Shown: positions 26,498 through 35,823, numbered from the stretch's first letter. The stretch: DNA of 41,450 nt from Lachnospiraceae bacterium (GCA_024694055.1 JAILKC010000072.1:1-41450); one strand, 5' to 3'. The notes: generated by a model from the sequence alone, not told the origin. Program-made: numbers and translations.

Positions 26498-27052
26498 CTA
26501 TCCTTCGATGATCATAGTCATCGGTATATCTGTCTCATTCGGTGTAATGCTTTCTGTGATCTGAAAATCAAAACACGGTGCTATTCTGTGCTTTATATTA
26601 ACTGTTGAAAAAAATCTGTCATAATAGCCTTTGCCGTATCCCAGTCTGTGTCCGCATCTGTCGAACACCACTCCCGGAGTGATACATATGGTCCTGTCGG
26701 TGATATCTCCCTCATTTAACTTAAGATATTCGATCTTAAGCGGTTCTCTTATCCCATACGCTCCCGTCTGAAGCTCATCAATCGCAAATATCCTATAGAA
26801 ATCGAGCTTGTATTCTTCAAGGCATACCGGAGCGTATACTTTTTTGCCGGCAAGCAACGCCTCTGCTATAAGCCTGTCTGTGGCGACTTCACCATTACAG
26901 TCAGCATAAAGCAATATGGTATCAGCATTCTTATATTCATCTGTTGCCATGATCCGCCCAATGATCTCATCGCTTCTTTTAAGTCTTTCCGATACAGACA
27001 GGGTCTTTCTTTTTGCAATTGTCTCTTTACGAAGTTCACTGTATTCGCTCAT
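26498..27052 (-). CDS. 5-formyltetrahydrofolate cyclo-ligase
   Basis: ATP-dependent enzyme (YgfA/FAU1 family) that turns 5-formyl-THF into 5,10-methenyl-THF, returning stored folate to one-carbon metabolism. The N-terminal RKETIAKR basic segment and the family signature GYGKGYYDRF (about 139-148) are present. At 184 aa it is normal. It begins 3 bases after proB. It is functionally related to fhs about 11 kb upstream, which also feeds the folate pool. No clear ribosome site precedes its ATG. Confidence 0.92.
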   Translation of the reverse strand: MSEYSELRKETIAKRKTLSVSERLKRSDEIIGRIMATDEYKNADTILLYADCNGEVATDRLIAEALLAGKKVYAPVCLEEYKLDFYRIFAIDELQTGAYGIREPLKIEYLKLNEGDITDRTICITPGVVFDRCGHRLGYGKGYYDRFFSTVNIKHRIAPCFDFQITESITPNETDIPMTMIIEG

Positions 27053-27055
27053 CGA

Positions 27056-27952
27056 TCAGTCATTCATGTGATTGATAAAATCAATCATATCAAAGCATTT
27101 ATCTTCATGCGCCGTAAATATGGTACCCACATCTCTTCCGTCCATGATCCTGTGCAGAATACGCATATCAGCTGCATTGGCTATGATCATATCAGCCCCT
27201 GAGCTTGTAGCGATCTTGGCAGCATTAAGCTTGGTATTCATTCCGCCGGTGCCAACACTGCTACCTGTGGAACTCTTGGCCATGGCGAAGAATTCTTCGC
27301 TTAAGTTATCCACTTTTGAGATAAATTCCGCATTTTTATTCTGTCTCGGATCGTCGGTATACAGACCGTCTATATCGGACAAAAGCACGAGCAGATCCGC
27401 ACCTGTAAGCGATGCCACGATAGCCGACAACGTATCATTATCGCCTATCAACACATCGTCCTCTCCCACCTGGATCTCGTAGGTCGATACGGTATCGTTC
27501 TCATTAACGATGGGAATGATGCCCATATTAAGAAGCTCAGTAAATGTATTGTAAGCATTGGCTCTGTTAACATCATCCGTAACCGTATTCTTGGTCATGA
27601 GTATCTGAGCTGCAATATGATTATACTCCGAGAAAAGCTTCTGATACGTCATCATAAGTCTTGCCTGTCCTATGGCAGCACAGGCCTGTTTGAATCCCAT
27701 ATTGCCACGCTGACTGTTGACCGCAGCCTGACCTATCACGCGCTTACCTACCGCGATCGCGCCTGAAGTAACGAGTATCACATCCTTGCCTTGATTGGAT
27801 ATATTGCACAATTCCCTTACAAGCACGTCGAGTTTGGTATAATCAAGTCCGCCCGTCTCTTTATGTACCAAAGACGAAGACCCCACCTTGACCACAATAC
27901 GCTTTTTATCTTTGATATTAGGCCTTACTACTGTATCATTCTCTTTTTCCAT
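27056..27952 (-). CDS. proB: Glutamate 5-kinase without PUA domain
   Basis: First step of proline synthesis: phosphorylates glutamate at the gamma-carboxyl. It is an amino-acid kinase fold with KVGSSSLV near 22-29, TSGAIAVG, the NENDTVS substrate loop, and the GDNDTLSA and LLSDIDGLYTDDPR signatures. At 298 aa it consists of the kinase domain only, without the C-terminal PUA domain found in many ProB enzymes, a common variation in Firmicutes. The expected partner proA is not next to it; the next gene is the cyclo-ligase. Its start overlaps the upstream flavoprotein gene by 25 bases. Confidence 0.94.
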   Translation of the reverse strand: MEKENDTVVRPNIKDKKRIVVKVGSSSLVHKETGGLDYTKLDVLVRELCNISNQGKDVILVTSGAIAVGKRVIGQAAVNSQRGNMGFKQACAAIGQARLMMTYQKLFSEYNHIAAQILMTKNTVTDDVNRANAYNTFTELLNMGIIPIVNENDTVSTYEIQVGEDDVLIGDNDTLSAIVASLTGADLLVLLSDIDGLYTDDPRQNKNAEFISKVDNLSEEFFAMAKSSTGSSVGTGGMNTKLNAAKIATSSGADMIIANAADMRILHRIMDGRDVGTIFTAHEDKCFDMIDFINHMND

Positions 27953-29526
27953 ATCTCCTCCGCTATAATCATACCGTCCATCGCCGCCGACATAATCCCA
28001 CCTGCATATCCCGCTCCCTCACCACAAGGGTATACACAGGGCACTGACGCTTCATATGATTTGTCTCTTGTTATTCTCAAAGGAGACGAAGTTCTGCTTT
28101 CGACTCCCGCAAGTATTGTATCTCCCGATCCGAATCCCGGTATGATTTTATCGAATCTGTTCATACCGTCTAAAAATGTATCTCTTAATGTATCACCCAA
28201 AAGTCCGTTTAGGTTAGCTTCAACTGCGCCACCTTTAAGGCCACGTCTGTCAAGATGAATACTGTCCGTAATACCTTTTCTGTATGCATCAAGACTCTGT
28301 ATCGGTATAAGACCCCGGCCAAGCTCATAGGCCGATCTTTCAAGCCGCTCCTGAAATCTTAAGCCGGCAAATACATCATCCGCTCCAAAATCTGCAGTAT
28401 CCACGCCCATTATAATTCCGCTGTTGGCATATTTGCCGGATCTGCCACTATAGCTCATGCCATTGACTGCAGTATGATCGTTATATGATGAAGCATTGAC
28501 AACATATCCGCCGGGACACATGCAGAAGCTGTATACGTTTCTGCCGTCATCCGTTCTGTGAGCAAGCTTATATGCTGCCGCAGGCAGATATGAAGGCCTG
28601 CATGCCGATCCATATTGCGCACTGTCAATTATACTCTGCGAATGAAGAACCCTCATTCCCACCGCAAATGGTTTAACTTCCATGCTGACACCCATGTCAT
28701 AAAGCATATGATAGGTGTCTCTGGCGCTATGCCCGATGGCAAGTACCAAAGCCGAAGTATCAACGGTCAGATCGTCATTGACAAGAGCACTGACATAACC
28801 GTCATGGACTTTTACCCCTGTAAGCTTATGTTCATACCGTATCTCACCGCCGCATGAGATTATCTCATTACGCATATCGGCTACTACCGTCCTTAATACA
28901 TCGGTACCGATGTGAGGCTTGCTGTCATAGAGAATATGCTTAGGCGCCCCATGTTTTACAAATATCTCAAGCACCTTGCCGGAACGTCCGAACCTGTCAT
29001 TGACAAGGGTATTAAGCTTACCGTCTGAAAATGTACCGGCACCGCCCTCTCCAAACTGTATATTACTCTCAGGATTAAGAATGCCGTCATTAAAGAAGGT
29101 CTCCACATCTCTTACCCGGTCTTCAACAGGCTTGCCTCGTTCAAAAATGAGGGGTTTGCAACCGGCATGCGCAAGCATGTAAGCACAAAAAAGCCCTGCA
29201 GGACCCATACCGACGATCACCGGTCTGTTAACACTCTGACCGGCATCTTTTCTTATTGCTCCTTCAGGCCATACATATCGTGTGATCTCGCTTTGGGATA
29301 TCTGTTTATCTTTGTATACCGAAGCTTTAAGCATGCCCTCGGATACATCGACATCAACGGTATATACATAATAGAGCTTTGGCTTATATCTGGCATCAAG
29401 GCTCTTTTTGACTATACTGTAATCAGGCAGACGCTCTGTCTTGAGTTTCTTTTTTACCTTTAAATCAAGTGCCTTTGTCTGATCCTTAATCTCTGCATCT
29501 ATTTTGATCTGGCTGATACGTATCAT
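27928..29526 (-). CDS. FAD-dependent dehydrogenase, COG2509-like
   Basis: Uncharacterised cytoplasmic flavoprotein. The first roughly 95 residues form a lysine-rich, ferredoxin-like alpha/beta domain typical of this family. A Rossmann FAD-binding motif (GMGPAGLFCAYMLAHAG, near residue 106) and a GEGGAGTFSDGKL segment follow. The end contains the second FAD contact (CGEGAGYAGGIMSAAMDG). At 532 aa it is normal for the group. Substrate and electron partner are unknown. It lies between the HI0933-like flavoprotein and proB, overlapping proB by 25 bases. Confidence 0.85.
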   Translation of the reverse strand: MIRISQIKIDAEIKDQTKALDLKVKKKLKTERLPDYSIVKKSLDARYKPKLYYVYTVDVDVSEGMLKASVYKDKQISQSEITRYVWPEGAIRKDAGQSVNRPVIVGMGPAGLFCAYMLAHAGCKPLIFERGKPVEDRVRDVETFFNDGILNPESNIQFGEGGAGTFSDGKLNTLVNDRFGRSGKVLEIFVKHGAPKHILYDSKPHIGTDVLRTVVADMRNEIISCGGEIRYEHKLTGVKVHDGYVSALVNDDLTVDTSALVLAIGHSARDTYHMLYDMGVSMEVKPFAVGMRVLHSQSIIDSAQYGSACRPSYLPAAAYKLAHRTDDGRNVYSFCMCPGGYVVNASSYNDHTAVNGMSYSGRSGKYANSGIIMGVDTADFGADDVFAGLRFQERLERSAYELGRGLIPIQSLDAYRKGITDSIHLDRRGLKGGAVEANLNGLLGDTLRDTFLDGMNRFDKIIPGFGSGDTILAGVESRTSSPLRITRDKSYEASVPCVYPCGEGAGYAGGIMSAAMDGMIIAEEIWKKRMIQ

Positions 29527-29539
29527 TTGACATCATACC

Positions 29540-30763
29540 TTAATAGCATCCGGCCGCTCTGCCGGCAATGTATCCGGAAGTCCAGGCCCATTGAAGATTA
29601 TATCCGCCGCACATACCATCCACATCCAGCATCTCTCCGCATATATAGAGCCCGGGCGTCTTAACCGACATGCAGTTTCTGTCTATCTCATTAAGCGGAA
29701 CGCCTCCACTGCATACCTGAGCAAAAGAAAAATCCTTGACTCCCGTAACATTTAACTTAAGACATCTAACAATGCCCAAAGCTGTAATGAGATCATCTTG
29801 TGTCTCTTCGTCTACCATATCCGTTCTGTTAAGGCCAGCAAGATCGATTATCAGATCACACAGTTTGGTATTGAGTGTCCCTAAAAAGAACTGTTCAATG
29901 GTATATCCCTGAAATGCAAATATCCTGCTCTGCATCATCGCGATATAGTCATCATCATCCACACCCGGCATAAAGTCTATAAGCAGTTCATAACCACCTT
30001 CTTTATCGGCTCCAACATAGTGGCTTAACTGAAAAGCCGGTATACCGCTTACTCCGTAATCAGTCATCTGAAGCTGACCGTATTCACCGGCAACCGTAGT
30101 ACCGTTCTTTACAAGGGTTATAAGTGCATCGGCTCTGACTCCGCTTATCCTGTCCAAAAAGTCATTATCACATTTGATGGCTGTAAGCGCTGGCTTGACA
30201 GGCATGATCGTATGTCCGAAAGAATATGCCAATGCATATCCGTCTTTGTCGGATGATATCCTGTCCTTTTTGGCAATTCCCGCATAGCTTCCACAGGCCA
30301 ATACAACTTTATCAAACTTAAAGTTCCTGCCGTCAGTGGCCACCGTAAAGGAATTGTCGTCATTCTTTTTAATATCATCTATATCCACAGATGTGCATAC
30401 ATTCACTCCGTAGCTTCTAAGCTGGGTCTCAAGTACATCGGCAACTACTTTCGCCTGTTCACATGCAGGATACATATAGCCGTTCTCATCCTTGATGATG
30501 AGTCCGAGGCTTCTGAATGTACGGATTGTATCATCCTCATCGAACTGTATAAAGAAGTCAGACAACATGTCGCGATCAGGACTGTAATAAAACTCATCTT
30601 TTAAGTTCATATTGCCGAGATTGCACCTGCCGTTACCTGTGGTCCTAAGCTTCTTGCCCAATATGTCATTGTGTTCATATATGGTCACGCTTGCGCCCAT
30701 TGAAGCCGCGGCTATCGATGCCATCATTCCGGATGCGCCGCCGCCGATGATAAGTACTTCCAT
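29540..30763 (-). CDS. Flavoprotein of the HI0933/BaiN family
   Basis: NAD(P)/FAD-dependent oxidoreductase family (COG2081). The FAD motif GGGASGMMASIAAA is at 7-20, followed by the family hallmark TTGNGRCNLGN (41-51), and ends with the GGYNLQWAWTSGYIAG signature. At 407 aa it is complete. A bile-acid-related activity has been reported for one member (BaiN), but most members have no defined substrate, so that role should not be transferred. It starts 34 bases after the flippase gene and lies 13 bases before the second flavoprotein gene. Confidence 0.88.
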   Translation of the reverse strand: MEVLIIGGGASGMMASIAAASMGASVTIYEHNDILGKKLRTTGNGRCNLGNMNLKDEFYYSPDRDMLSDFFIQFDEDDTIRTFRSLGLIIKDENGYMYPACEQAKVVADVLETQLRSYGVNVCTSVDIDDIKKNDDNSFTVATDGRNFKFDKVVLACGSYAGIAKKDRISSDKDGYALAYSFGHTIMPVKPALTAIKCDNDFLDRISGVRADALITLVKNGTTVAGEYGQLQMTDYGVSGIPAFQLSHYVGADKEGGYELLIDFMPGVDDDDYIAMMQSRIFAFQGYTIEQFFLGTLNTKLCDLIIDLAGLNRTDMVDEETQDDLITALGIVRCLKLNVTGVKDFSFAQVCSGGVPLNEIDRNCMSVKTPGLYICGEMLDVDGMCGGYNLQWAWTSGYIAGRAAGCY

Positions 30764-30797
30764 AACTCACCACTTATAATGTATGCCAAATATATAT

Positions 30798-32393
30798 CTA
30801 TACAAAGAAACTGCCTATAAAATATGCAGGATAATATGCTATTGTCCCTTTTAATGAATTAATATCTCTCTTGGTAAGTCCCTTAAGGACAGCTATCGTA
30901 ACATAGTAGACGCCGTATGACACTGCTATCGTTATGATCAAAAAGATTGGATTCATGATCAGGAAATTGTCCATTACAGCCAATACTCCGCTAAAAAGCG
31001 CAGATCCTATAAATATCTTTGCAAGCTTATATCCGATATCGATGATATCAGGCTTGGAATGCAGATATACGACTGCAAGCATGGCCACCGCCTGAACGAG
31101 GTATCCCGCAAGCAAGGCATATATAAGCGACAAAGGATCAGCTTCAGTACCTTTGGTGGCAAAAGCAAAGGCTATAGTCACAGCCAGACCAAGCACCGAA
31201 CCGGCTACGGAATACAACGTCATCTTATGGGCATTAAGGATACCCTTACACATATGAGTAAGCCCAAAGAAAAGGAAAATGATACCACCGGCCCGAAGCA
31301 ATGTGATACCGAGGGACATGCGTCCGTCAAAGAATATGGTAACGATGGGTTTGGCCATGATTATCACAAATAAAGCTACAGGAACAAGAATAAAGAACGA
31401 ATTCTTGATCAGGTAAACCGTTCTGGTATATACGTTCTTAAGTTCATCCCTGCTTATATCTATGCGGATTGATTTGCATTCTCTGTCAACATATTCAATA
31501 AAGAATATCATCAAAAATGCCATAACTATCAGATACTTACCACCCCACACTCCGAGCCGTATAAAAGCTTCTCTCTCTTCAAAAGACATGCTGTATGCAT
31601 TTCTGATATAGATAAACGTCACTCCGGCGATGGAAAGAAGCGGGAATATCTTGTCAATGATATACATGCCGTTGATCTTAAAGAAATTGAGATAAATGCT
31701 TCTTATATTGTCCAGTCCCTTGACAGAATCGTACATATTTCTGCCTACGGTGCCTGCTATTCTGTCACCGATCAAAACGGCAAGTATACATACCGTCCCC
31801 GCTATACACTGAGCAAGGATCGCACCTATTACACCATTGATATTTGCATACATGGGCTGTTTTAAAAGTGTAGCCACTTTCATGCCGTACAGGTACATAC
31901 GCGTTATAAACACGGGCGCCAAAGCGACCATTACAATACAGCCTATGATCTCGCCCACGATACATACATATACATCACCCTTACCCTGGAAACAACCCAT
32001 AATGCAGGATTTGATGGAATTGACAAAGAAATAGATGCCAAAGATGCTGAGAACACTCTCCGGGAGCCTGTATCCTATCAGGATATTAAGAATTGTCCCC
32101 GAAAAAAGCCACAGACCGGTGCAGACCAAAAGTCCGGATACCAAGCAATAAAGAAGACCGTATCTGAACACGAGCTTACAGTTATGATAAAGTCCTTTCT
32201 GCCTTCTCACTTCCACCATCTTGGCCACAGCTATCTTGATACCTCCCGTAAGAAGTGATGCAGCCAGATAAAATACCATAAATGAGATGAAGTAAAATCC
32301 GAAGCCAAGATCTCCGGCCAGATATCCGATTATCATCCAAAATATAAGATTAAGTATTCTCGTAGCGATACGAGCATATTCTCTAACGTTCAT
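30798..32393 (-). CDS. MOP-superfamily flippase-like membrane protein
   Basis: Integral membrane protein with about 13-14 hydrophobic helices over 531 aa, resembling SpoVB/MurJ/Wzx lipid-linked oligosaccharide flippases. Recognisable features are the paired six-helix halves, the G-x-x-x-K/R contacts (GGIKIAVAKMVEVRRQKG near residue 50) and the mid-protein LRAGGIIFLFFGLTHMCKGILNAH. It is not near polysaccharide genes, so its cargo (lipid II, teichoic acid or other) cannot be named. AGGA lies a few bases before the ATG. It follows ybeY by 7 bases. Confidence 0.82.
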   Translation of the reverse strand: MNVREYARIATRILNLIFWMIIGYLAGDLGFGFYFISFMVFYLAASLLTGGIKIAVAKMVEVRRQKGLYHNCKLVFRYGLLYCLVSGLLVCTGLWLFSGTILNILIGYRLPESVLSIFGIYFFVNSIKSCIMGCFQGKGDVYVCIVGEIIGCIVMVALAPVFITRMYLYGMKVATLLKQPMYANINGVIGAILAQCIAGTVCILAVLIGDRIAGTVGRNMYDSVKGLDNIRSIYLNFFKINGMYIIDKIFPLLSIAGVTFIYIRNAYSMSFEEREAFIRLGVWGGKYLIVMAFLMIFFIEYVDRECKSIRIDISRDELKNVYTRTVYLIKNSFFILVPVALFVIIMAKPIVTIFFDGRMSLGITLLRAGGIIFLFFGLTHMCKGILNAHKMTLYSVAGSVLGLAVTIAFAFATKGTEADPLSLIYALLAGYLVQAVAMLAVVYLHSKPDIIDIGYKLAKIFIGSALFSGVLAVMDNFLIMNPIFLIITIAVSYGVYYVTIAVLKGLTKRDINSLKGTIAYYPAYFIGSFFV

Positions 32394-32400
32394 ATATATC

Positions 32401-32898
32401 CTATTCTCTGACTATTCCAAGGCTATTAAGTATATCTTCCTGTTTTTGTTCCATGACACGGGCTTCATCTTCCGCCATATGATCGTACCCGCTTAGATGA
32501 AGCATACTGTGCGCCACCAGGAATGCAAATTCCCTGAGAGTACTGTGTCCGTACAGATCGGCCTGAAGTGCCACTCTGTCAAGCGATATGATAATATCGC
32601 CAAGCATTACAAGACCCGTCTCCGGATCTATACAATCATTCTTATGACCATCTATATCGTATATTCCGGGTTCATCAAAGAACAATCCCGGAAAAGACAG
32701 TACATCGGTAGCATTGTCTATGCCGCGCTGGGCAAGATTATATTCTCTGATCCCCTCATCGTCCGTAAGAAGAAGGTTGACTTCTGTATCATATGGACAA
32801 TTCTCGGACGCAAGAACAGCTTCAGCCACTTTGCATGCGACATCTTCAAAATCAAAATCAAAACTTCTGTCTGTATCATTGTCACAAAATAACTTCAT
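32401..32898 (-). CDS. ybeY: Endoribonuclease YbeY
   Basis: Metal-dependent RNase involved in 16S rRNA 3'-end maturation and ribosome quality control. The metal site HxxxHxxGYDH is complete (H130, H134, H140), and the TDVLSFP segment is at 64-70. At 165 aa it is typical. Its start overlaps the phoH stop by 4 bases. In many Firmicutes a PgpH (YqfF) gene lies between these two, and dgkA, cdd and era follow; none is present here. Confidence 0.94.
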   Translation of the reverse strand: MKLFCDNDTDRSFDFDFEDVACKVAEAVLASENCPYDTEVNLLLTDDEGIREYNLAQRGIDNATDVLSFPGLFFDEPGIYDIDGHKNDCIDPETGLVMLGDIIISLDRVALQADLYGHSTLREFAFLVAHSMLHLSGYDHMAEDEARVMEQKQEDILNSLGIVRE

Positions 32899-33878
32899 TT
32901 TTTGTTCTTGGCCGCTTTCTTTAATCTGTCCTGCTTTGCTTTGTATTCATCGTAAGCCTTGACTATTCGCTGTACTAACGGATGTCTGACCACGTCTTTA
33001 CTGTCAAGTTCAATAAAGCCGATACCCTCAACACCCTTAAGCACTTTAAGCGCCACATCAAGCCCCGAAATACTGCCTGAGGGCAGATCCTTTTGGGTTC
33101 TGTCACCTGTAATGACCACTTTGGAACCAAAACCTATTCTGGTAAGGAACATCTTCATCTGTGCCGGTGTAGTGTTCTGAGCTTCGTCAAGTATGATATA
33201 GGCATTGTCAAGGGTACGCCCGCGCATGTATGCAAGCGGAGCAACCTCTATAAGCCCTTTTTCCATGTTTTTAAGGAATCCGTCCGCTCCCATGATCTGA
33301 TACAAAGCATCATATAACGGTCTTAAATACGGATCAACCTTGCTCTGAAGATCACCGGGCAAAAATCCAAGTTTCTCACCTGCTTCTATTGCCGGTCTTG
33401 TAAGTATGAGCCTCTCGACTTCACCGTTCTTAAACGCTGTAATAGCCATGGCCATGGCAAGATATGTCTTACCCGTTCCGGCAGGTCCCATAGAAAACAC
33501 CACCATATTGTCCTTAATGGCATCTACATAGCGCTTCTGGCCAAGGGTCTTGGGCTTGACGGGACGACCCGATATCGTATGACATATAAGTTCATTGTCT
33601 ATATTAAGTATCTCTTGTGATGAATCTTCCATGCTCATGGCTATTGCGTAATCAACCTGTTGCTCCGTGATATCATTACCCTTACGTGAAAGAGCACCAA
33701 GTGTATTGATGACACTTACCGCACGTCTTACTCTAAGTTCATCACCCGCTACGATCACCTTGTCATCACGCAAAATAATATCTACGGAAAAACTTCTTTC
33801 TATTTTTTTAAGATTAGTATCAAACTGCCCAAAAACGTTGCCGGCATCCGATGCATTTAACTTAATGAATTCTTCCAT
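32895..33878 (-). CDS. phoH: PhoH-like ATPase
   Basis: Cytoplasmic P-loop protein, often an RNA-associated ATPase or helicase-like partner of YbeY. It has an N-terminal KH-like domain (about 1-90 from the chosen start), then GPAGTGKTYLA as Walker A, ILDEAQNTTPAQMKMFLTR as Walker B and the GDRTQKDLP segment. The frame is open to a TTG at 33935, but that codon sits in the T run of the rlmH terminator. A promoter candidate at 33902-33930 would start transcription downstream of both the TTG and the ATG at 33911. The ATG at 33878 (MEEFIKLN) gives about 327 residues, the usual family length, although its ribosome site is weak. Confidence 0.9.
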   Translation of the reverse strand: MEEFIKLNASDAGNVFGQFDTNLKKIERSFSVDIILRDDKVIVAGDELRVRRAVSVINTLGALSRKGNDITEQQVDYAIAMSMEDSSQEILNIDNELICHTISGRPVKPKTLGQKRYVDAIKDNMVVFSMGPAGTGKTYLAMAMAITAFKNGEVERLILTRPAIEAGEKLGFLPGDLQSKVDPYLRPLYDALYQIMGADGFLKNMEKGLIEVAPLAYMRGRTLDNAYIILDEAQNTTPAQMKMFLTRIGFGSKVVITGDRTQKDLPSGSISGLDVALKVLKGVEGIGFIELDSKDVVRHPLVQRIVKAYDEYKAKQDRLKKAAKNKK

Positions 33879-33901
33879 CGCATAATTACCCAATCTAAAT
33901 A

Positions 33902-33930
33902 ATTCTACCATTTTGAAAGCTTTTAGACAA
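33902..33930 (-). promoter_or_regulatory. Promoter candidate for phoH-ybeY
   Basis: On the minus strand, TTGTCT (33930-33925) and TAGAAT (33907-33902) are exactly 17 bases apart, directly after the T run of the rlmH terminator. Transcription would start about 17 bases before the ATG at 33878. The terminator-promoter order makes this a likely operon boundary. Confidence 0.5.
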
Positions 33931-33935
33931 GACAA

Positions 33936-33964
33936 AACCCCATCACATTATTTGTGATAGGGTT
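33936..33964 (-). terminator. Terminator overlapping the end of rlmH
   Basis: A 12-base stem with one U-G wobble (33936-33947 and 33953-33964) closes a 5-base loop. In the minus-strand transcript it is followed by TTTTGTCTTGTC. The rlmH stop codon (33948-33950) lies in the loop, so the last codons of rlmH form one arm of the stem. Confidence 0.75.
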
Positions 33965-34427
33965 GGTTGTTGATTATCCTGTATGAGCGATATATCTGCT
34001 CCGCAAGTATGACTCGCATAAGCTGGTGAGGGAATGTCATATCGGAAAAAGACAGCAACATATCCGCCCTTTTTTTCACTTCATCCGACAGCCCCAGACT
34101 GCCTCCTATGACAAAAACGATCCTGCTGTGTCCGTTAATCCCAAGATCATCTATAAGGCGGGCAAAAGACTCTGACCCCATCTTCTTTCCCTCTATGGCA
34201 GTTGCTATGACGTAAGCATCGTTAGATAACTTTGCAAGGATTCTCTTACCTTCAGTATCCAGGATTTTTCTTTCGACAGCTTCGGGTGCATTATCCGGAG
34301 TCTGTTCATCATTTAACTCTATGATATTGAATTTGCAGTATTTAGAAAGACGCTTAGCATATTCGTTAAGCGCCTCTCTGTAAAATACTTCTTTTATCTT
34401 GCCTATACAGATAATATCAATGTTCAT
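33948..34427 (-). CDS. rlmH: 23S rRNA m3-pseudouridine-1915 methyltransferase RlmH
   Basis: SPOUT-class SAM methyltransferase that methylates pseudouridine 1915 in helix 69 of 23S rRNA, the site that RluD modifies. FVIGGSLGLSDEVKKRAD (from about residue 104), FSDMTFPHQLMRVILAEQIYR and the C-terminal PYHK are canonical. At 159 aa it is complete. An AAGG ribosome site lies 5 bases upstream of the ATG, in the end of nfnB. It ends at a terminator. Confidence 0.96.
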   Translation of the reverse strand: MNIDIICIGKIKEVFYREALNEYAKRLSKYCKFNIIELNDEQTPDNAPEAVERKILDTEGKRILAKLSNDAYVIATAIEGKKMGSESFARLIDDLGINGHSRIVFVIGGSLGLSDEVKKRADMLLSFSDMTFPHQLMRVILAEQIYRSYRIINNQPYHK

Positions 34428-34434
34428 GTTTGCC

Positions 34435-35823
34435 TTATCTGCCGCTTAAATAGTCATCTATTCCCTTGGCAGCACTCTTGCCCGCTCCCATCGCAAGTAT
34501 AACGGTAGCCGCGCCGGTCACGGCATCTCCTCCGGCATATACACCTTCTTTTGAAGTAGCACCGGTATCCTCCGTAGCCACGATACACTTTCTGCCATTG
34601 ATATCAAGCCCTGCAGTCGTAGATGAAATTAACGGATTGGGACTAGTACCGAGTGACATGATAACAGTATCAACATCTATCACGAATTCACTTCCGGCAA
34701 CTTCCACGGGACGACGTCTGCCGGACTCATCAGGTTCACCAAGTTCCATGCGGATGCACTTAATACCATTTACCCATCCATTCTCATCTCCGAGGATTTC
34801 GACCGGATTGGTCAACAGATCAAATATGATGCCTTCCTCTTTGGCATGATGTACTTCTTCCACTCTTGCAGGAAGCTCTTCTTCACTTCTTCTGTATACA
34901 ATATGAACCTCACTGCCAAGTCTTAATGCTGTTCTTGCTGCATCCATGGCCACGTTGCCGCCGCCCACTACAGCCACCTTTTTACCGATCTTGATAGGCG
35001 TCTTGCTGTCAGGATCAAAAGCCTTCATAAGATTGCTTCTGGTAAGATACTCATTGGCAGAGAACACTCCGCTCAAAGTCTCACCCGGGATATTCATGAA
35101 CTTGGGAAGGCCTGCACCTGATCCGATAAACACGGCATCATAGCCTTCTTCGCTCATAAGTTCATCTATGGTAACCGACTTGCCTATGATCACATTGGTC
35201 TCTATCTTGACTCCCAATGCCTTGACGTTCTCTATCTCGCGCTTAACAACCTTCTCCTTGGGAAGACGGAATTCCGGAATACCGTATACAAGCACTCCGC
35301 CCGGCTCATGTAAAGCCTCGAATATGGTCACATCATATCCCATTCTGGCAAGATCACCTGCACATGTAAGACCTGCGGGGCCTGCACCTATAACTGCGAC
35401 CTTCTTGCCCTTGGGTGCGGCATTGGTACTTGGCTTAATGCCGTTTTCTGCAGCCCAATCGGCTACAAATCTCTCAAGTTTGCCAATGGAGATCGGATCT
35501 CCCTTGATACCCCTGATACACTTGCCTTCACACTGTGTCTCCTGGGGACATACTCTTCCGCACACTGCGGGAAGTGCACTTGACTCAGAGATGATCTCGT
35601 AAGCCTTCTTAAAATCTCCGTTTTTAACCTGCTCTATAAAACCGGGTATATTGATGGATACGGGACACCCCTTCATGCACTGAGCATTCTTGCAGTTAAT
35701 GCAACGTTCTGCTTCGCACTTGGCTTCTTCCTCATTATATCCGAGACATACCTCTTCAAAATTCTTGGCTCTGACATCCGGTTCCTGTTCGCGGACAGGT
35801 ATCTTCTTTAATACATCATCCAT
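34435..35823 (-). CDS. nfnB: NADPH-binding subunit of electron-bifurcating transhydrogenase (NfnB), GltD-like
   Basis: Large subunit of NADH-dependent ferredoxin:NADP+ oxidoreductase, which couples NADPH oxidation to reduction of ferredoxin and NAD+ (reversible). The N-terminus has cysteines for two iron-sulfur clusters (C41, C44, C49, C53 and a second set around 87-103). An FAD motif (GAGPAGLTCAGDLA, near 145) and an NADP motif (GGGNVAMDAARTA, near 287) follow. Alone it resembles the glutamate synthase small subunit and is often annotated gltA or gltD. The preceding gene for the NfnA-like subunit, the absence of a large glutamate synthase gene and the 462-aa length favour NfnB. It starts 17 bases after nfnA. 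Confidence 0.85.
   Translation of the reverse strand: MDDVLKKIPVREQEPDVRAKNFEEVCLGYNEEEAKCEAERCINCKNAQCMKGCPVSINIPGFIEQVKNGDFKKAYEIISESSALPAVCGRVCPQETQCEGKCIRGIKGDPISIGKLERFVADWAAENGIKPSTNAAPKGKKVAVIGAGPAGLTCAGDLARMGYDVTIFEALHEPGGVLVYGIPEFRLPKEKVVKREIENVKALGVKIETNVIIGKSVTIDELMSEEGYDAVFIGSGAGLPKFMNIPGETLSGVFSANEYLTRSNLMKAFDPDSKTPIKIGKKVAVVGGGNVAMDAARTALRLGSEVHIVYRRSEEELPARVEEVHHAKEEGIIFDLLTNPVEILGDENGWVNGIKCIRMELGEPDESGRRRPVEVAGSEFVIDVDTVIMSLGTSPNPLISSTTAGLDINGRKCIVATEDTGATSKEGVYAGGDAVTGAATVILAMGAGKSAAKGIDDYLSGR

Noticed and set aside
33911-33935. Upstream TTG and ATG starts of phoH
   Set aside because: The TTG is in the terminator T run, and both precede the predicted transcription start; neither has a ribosome site.
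34435-35823. Glutamate synthase small subunit
   Set aside because: No large subunit is nearby, and the pairing with an NfnA-type subunit fits the transhydrogenase better.
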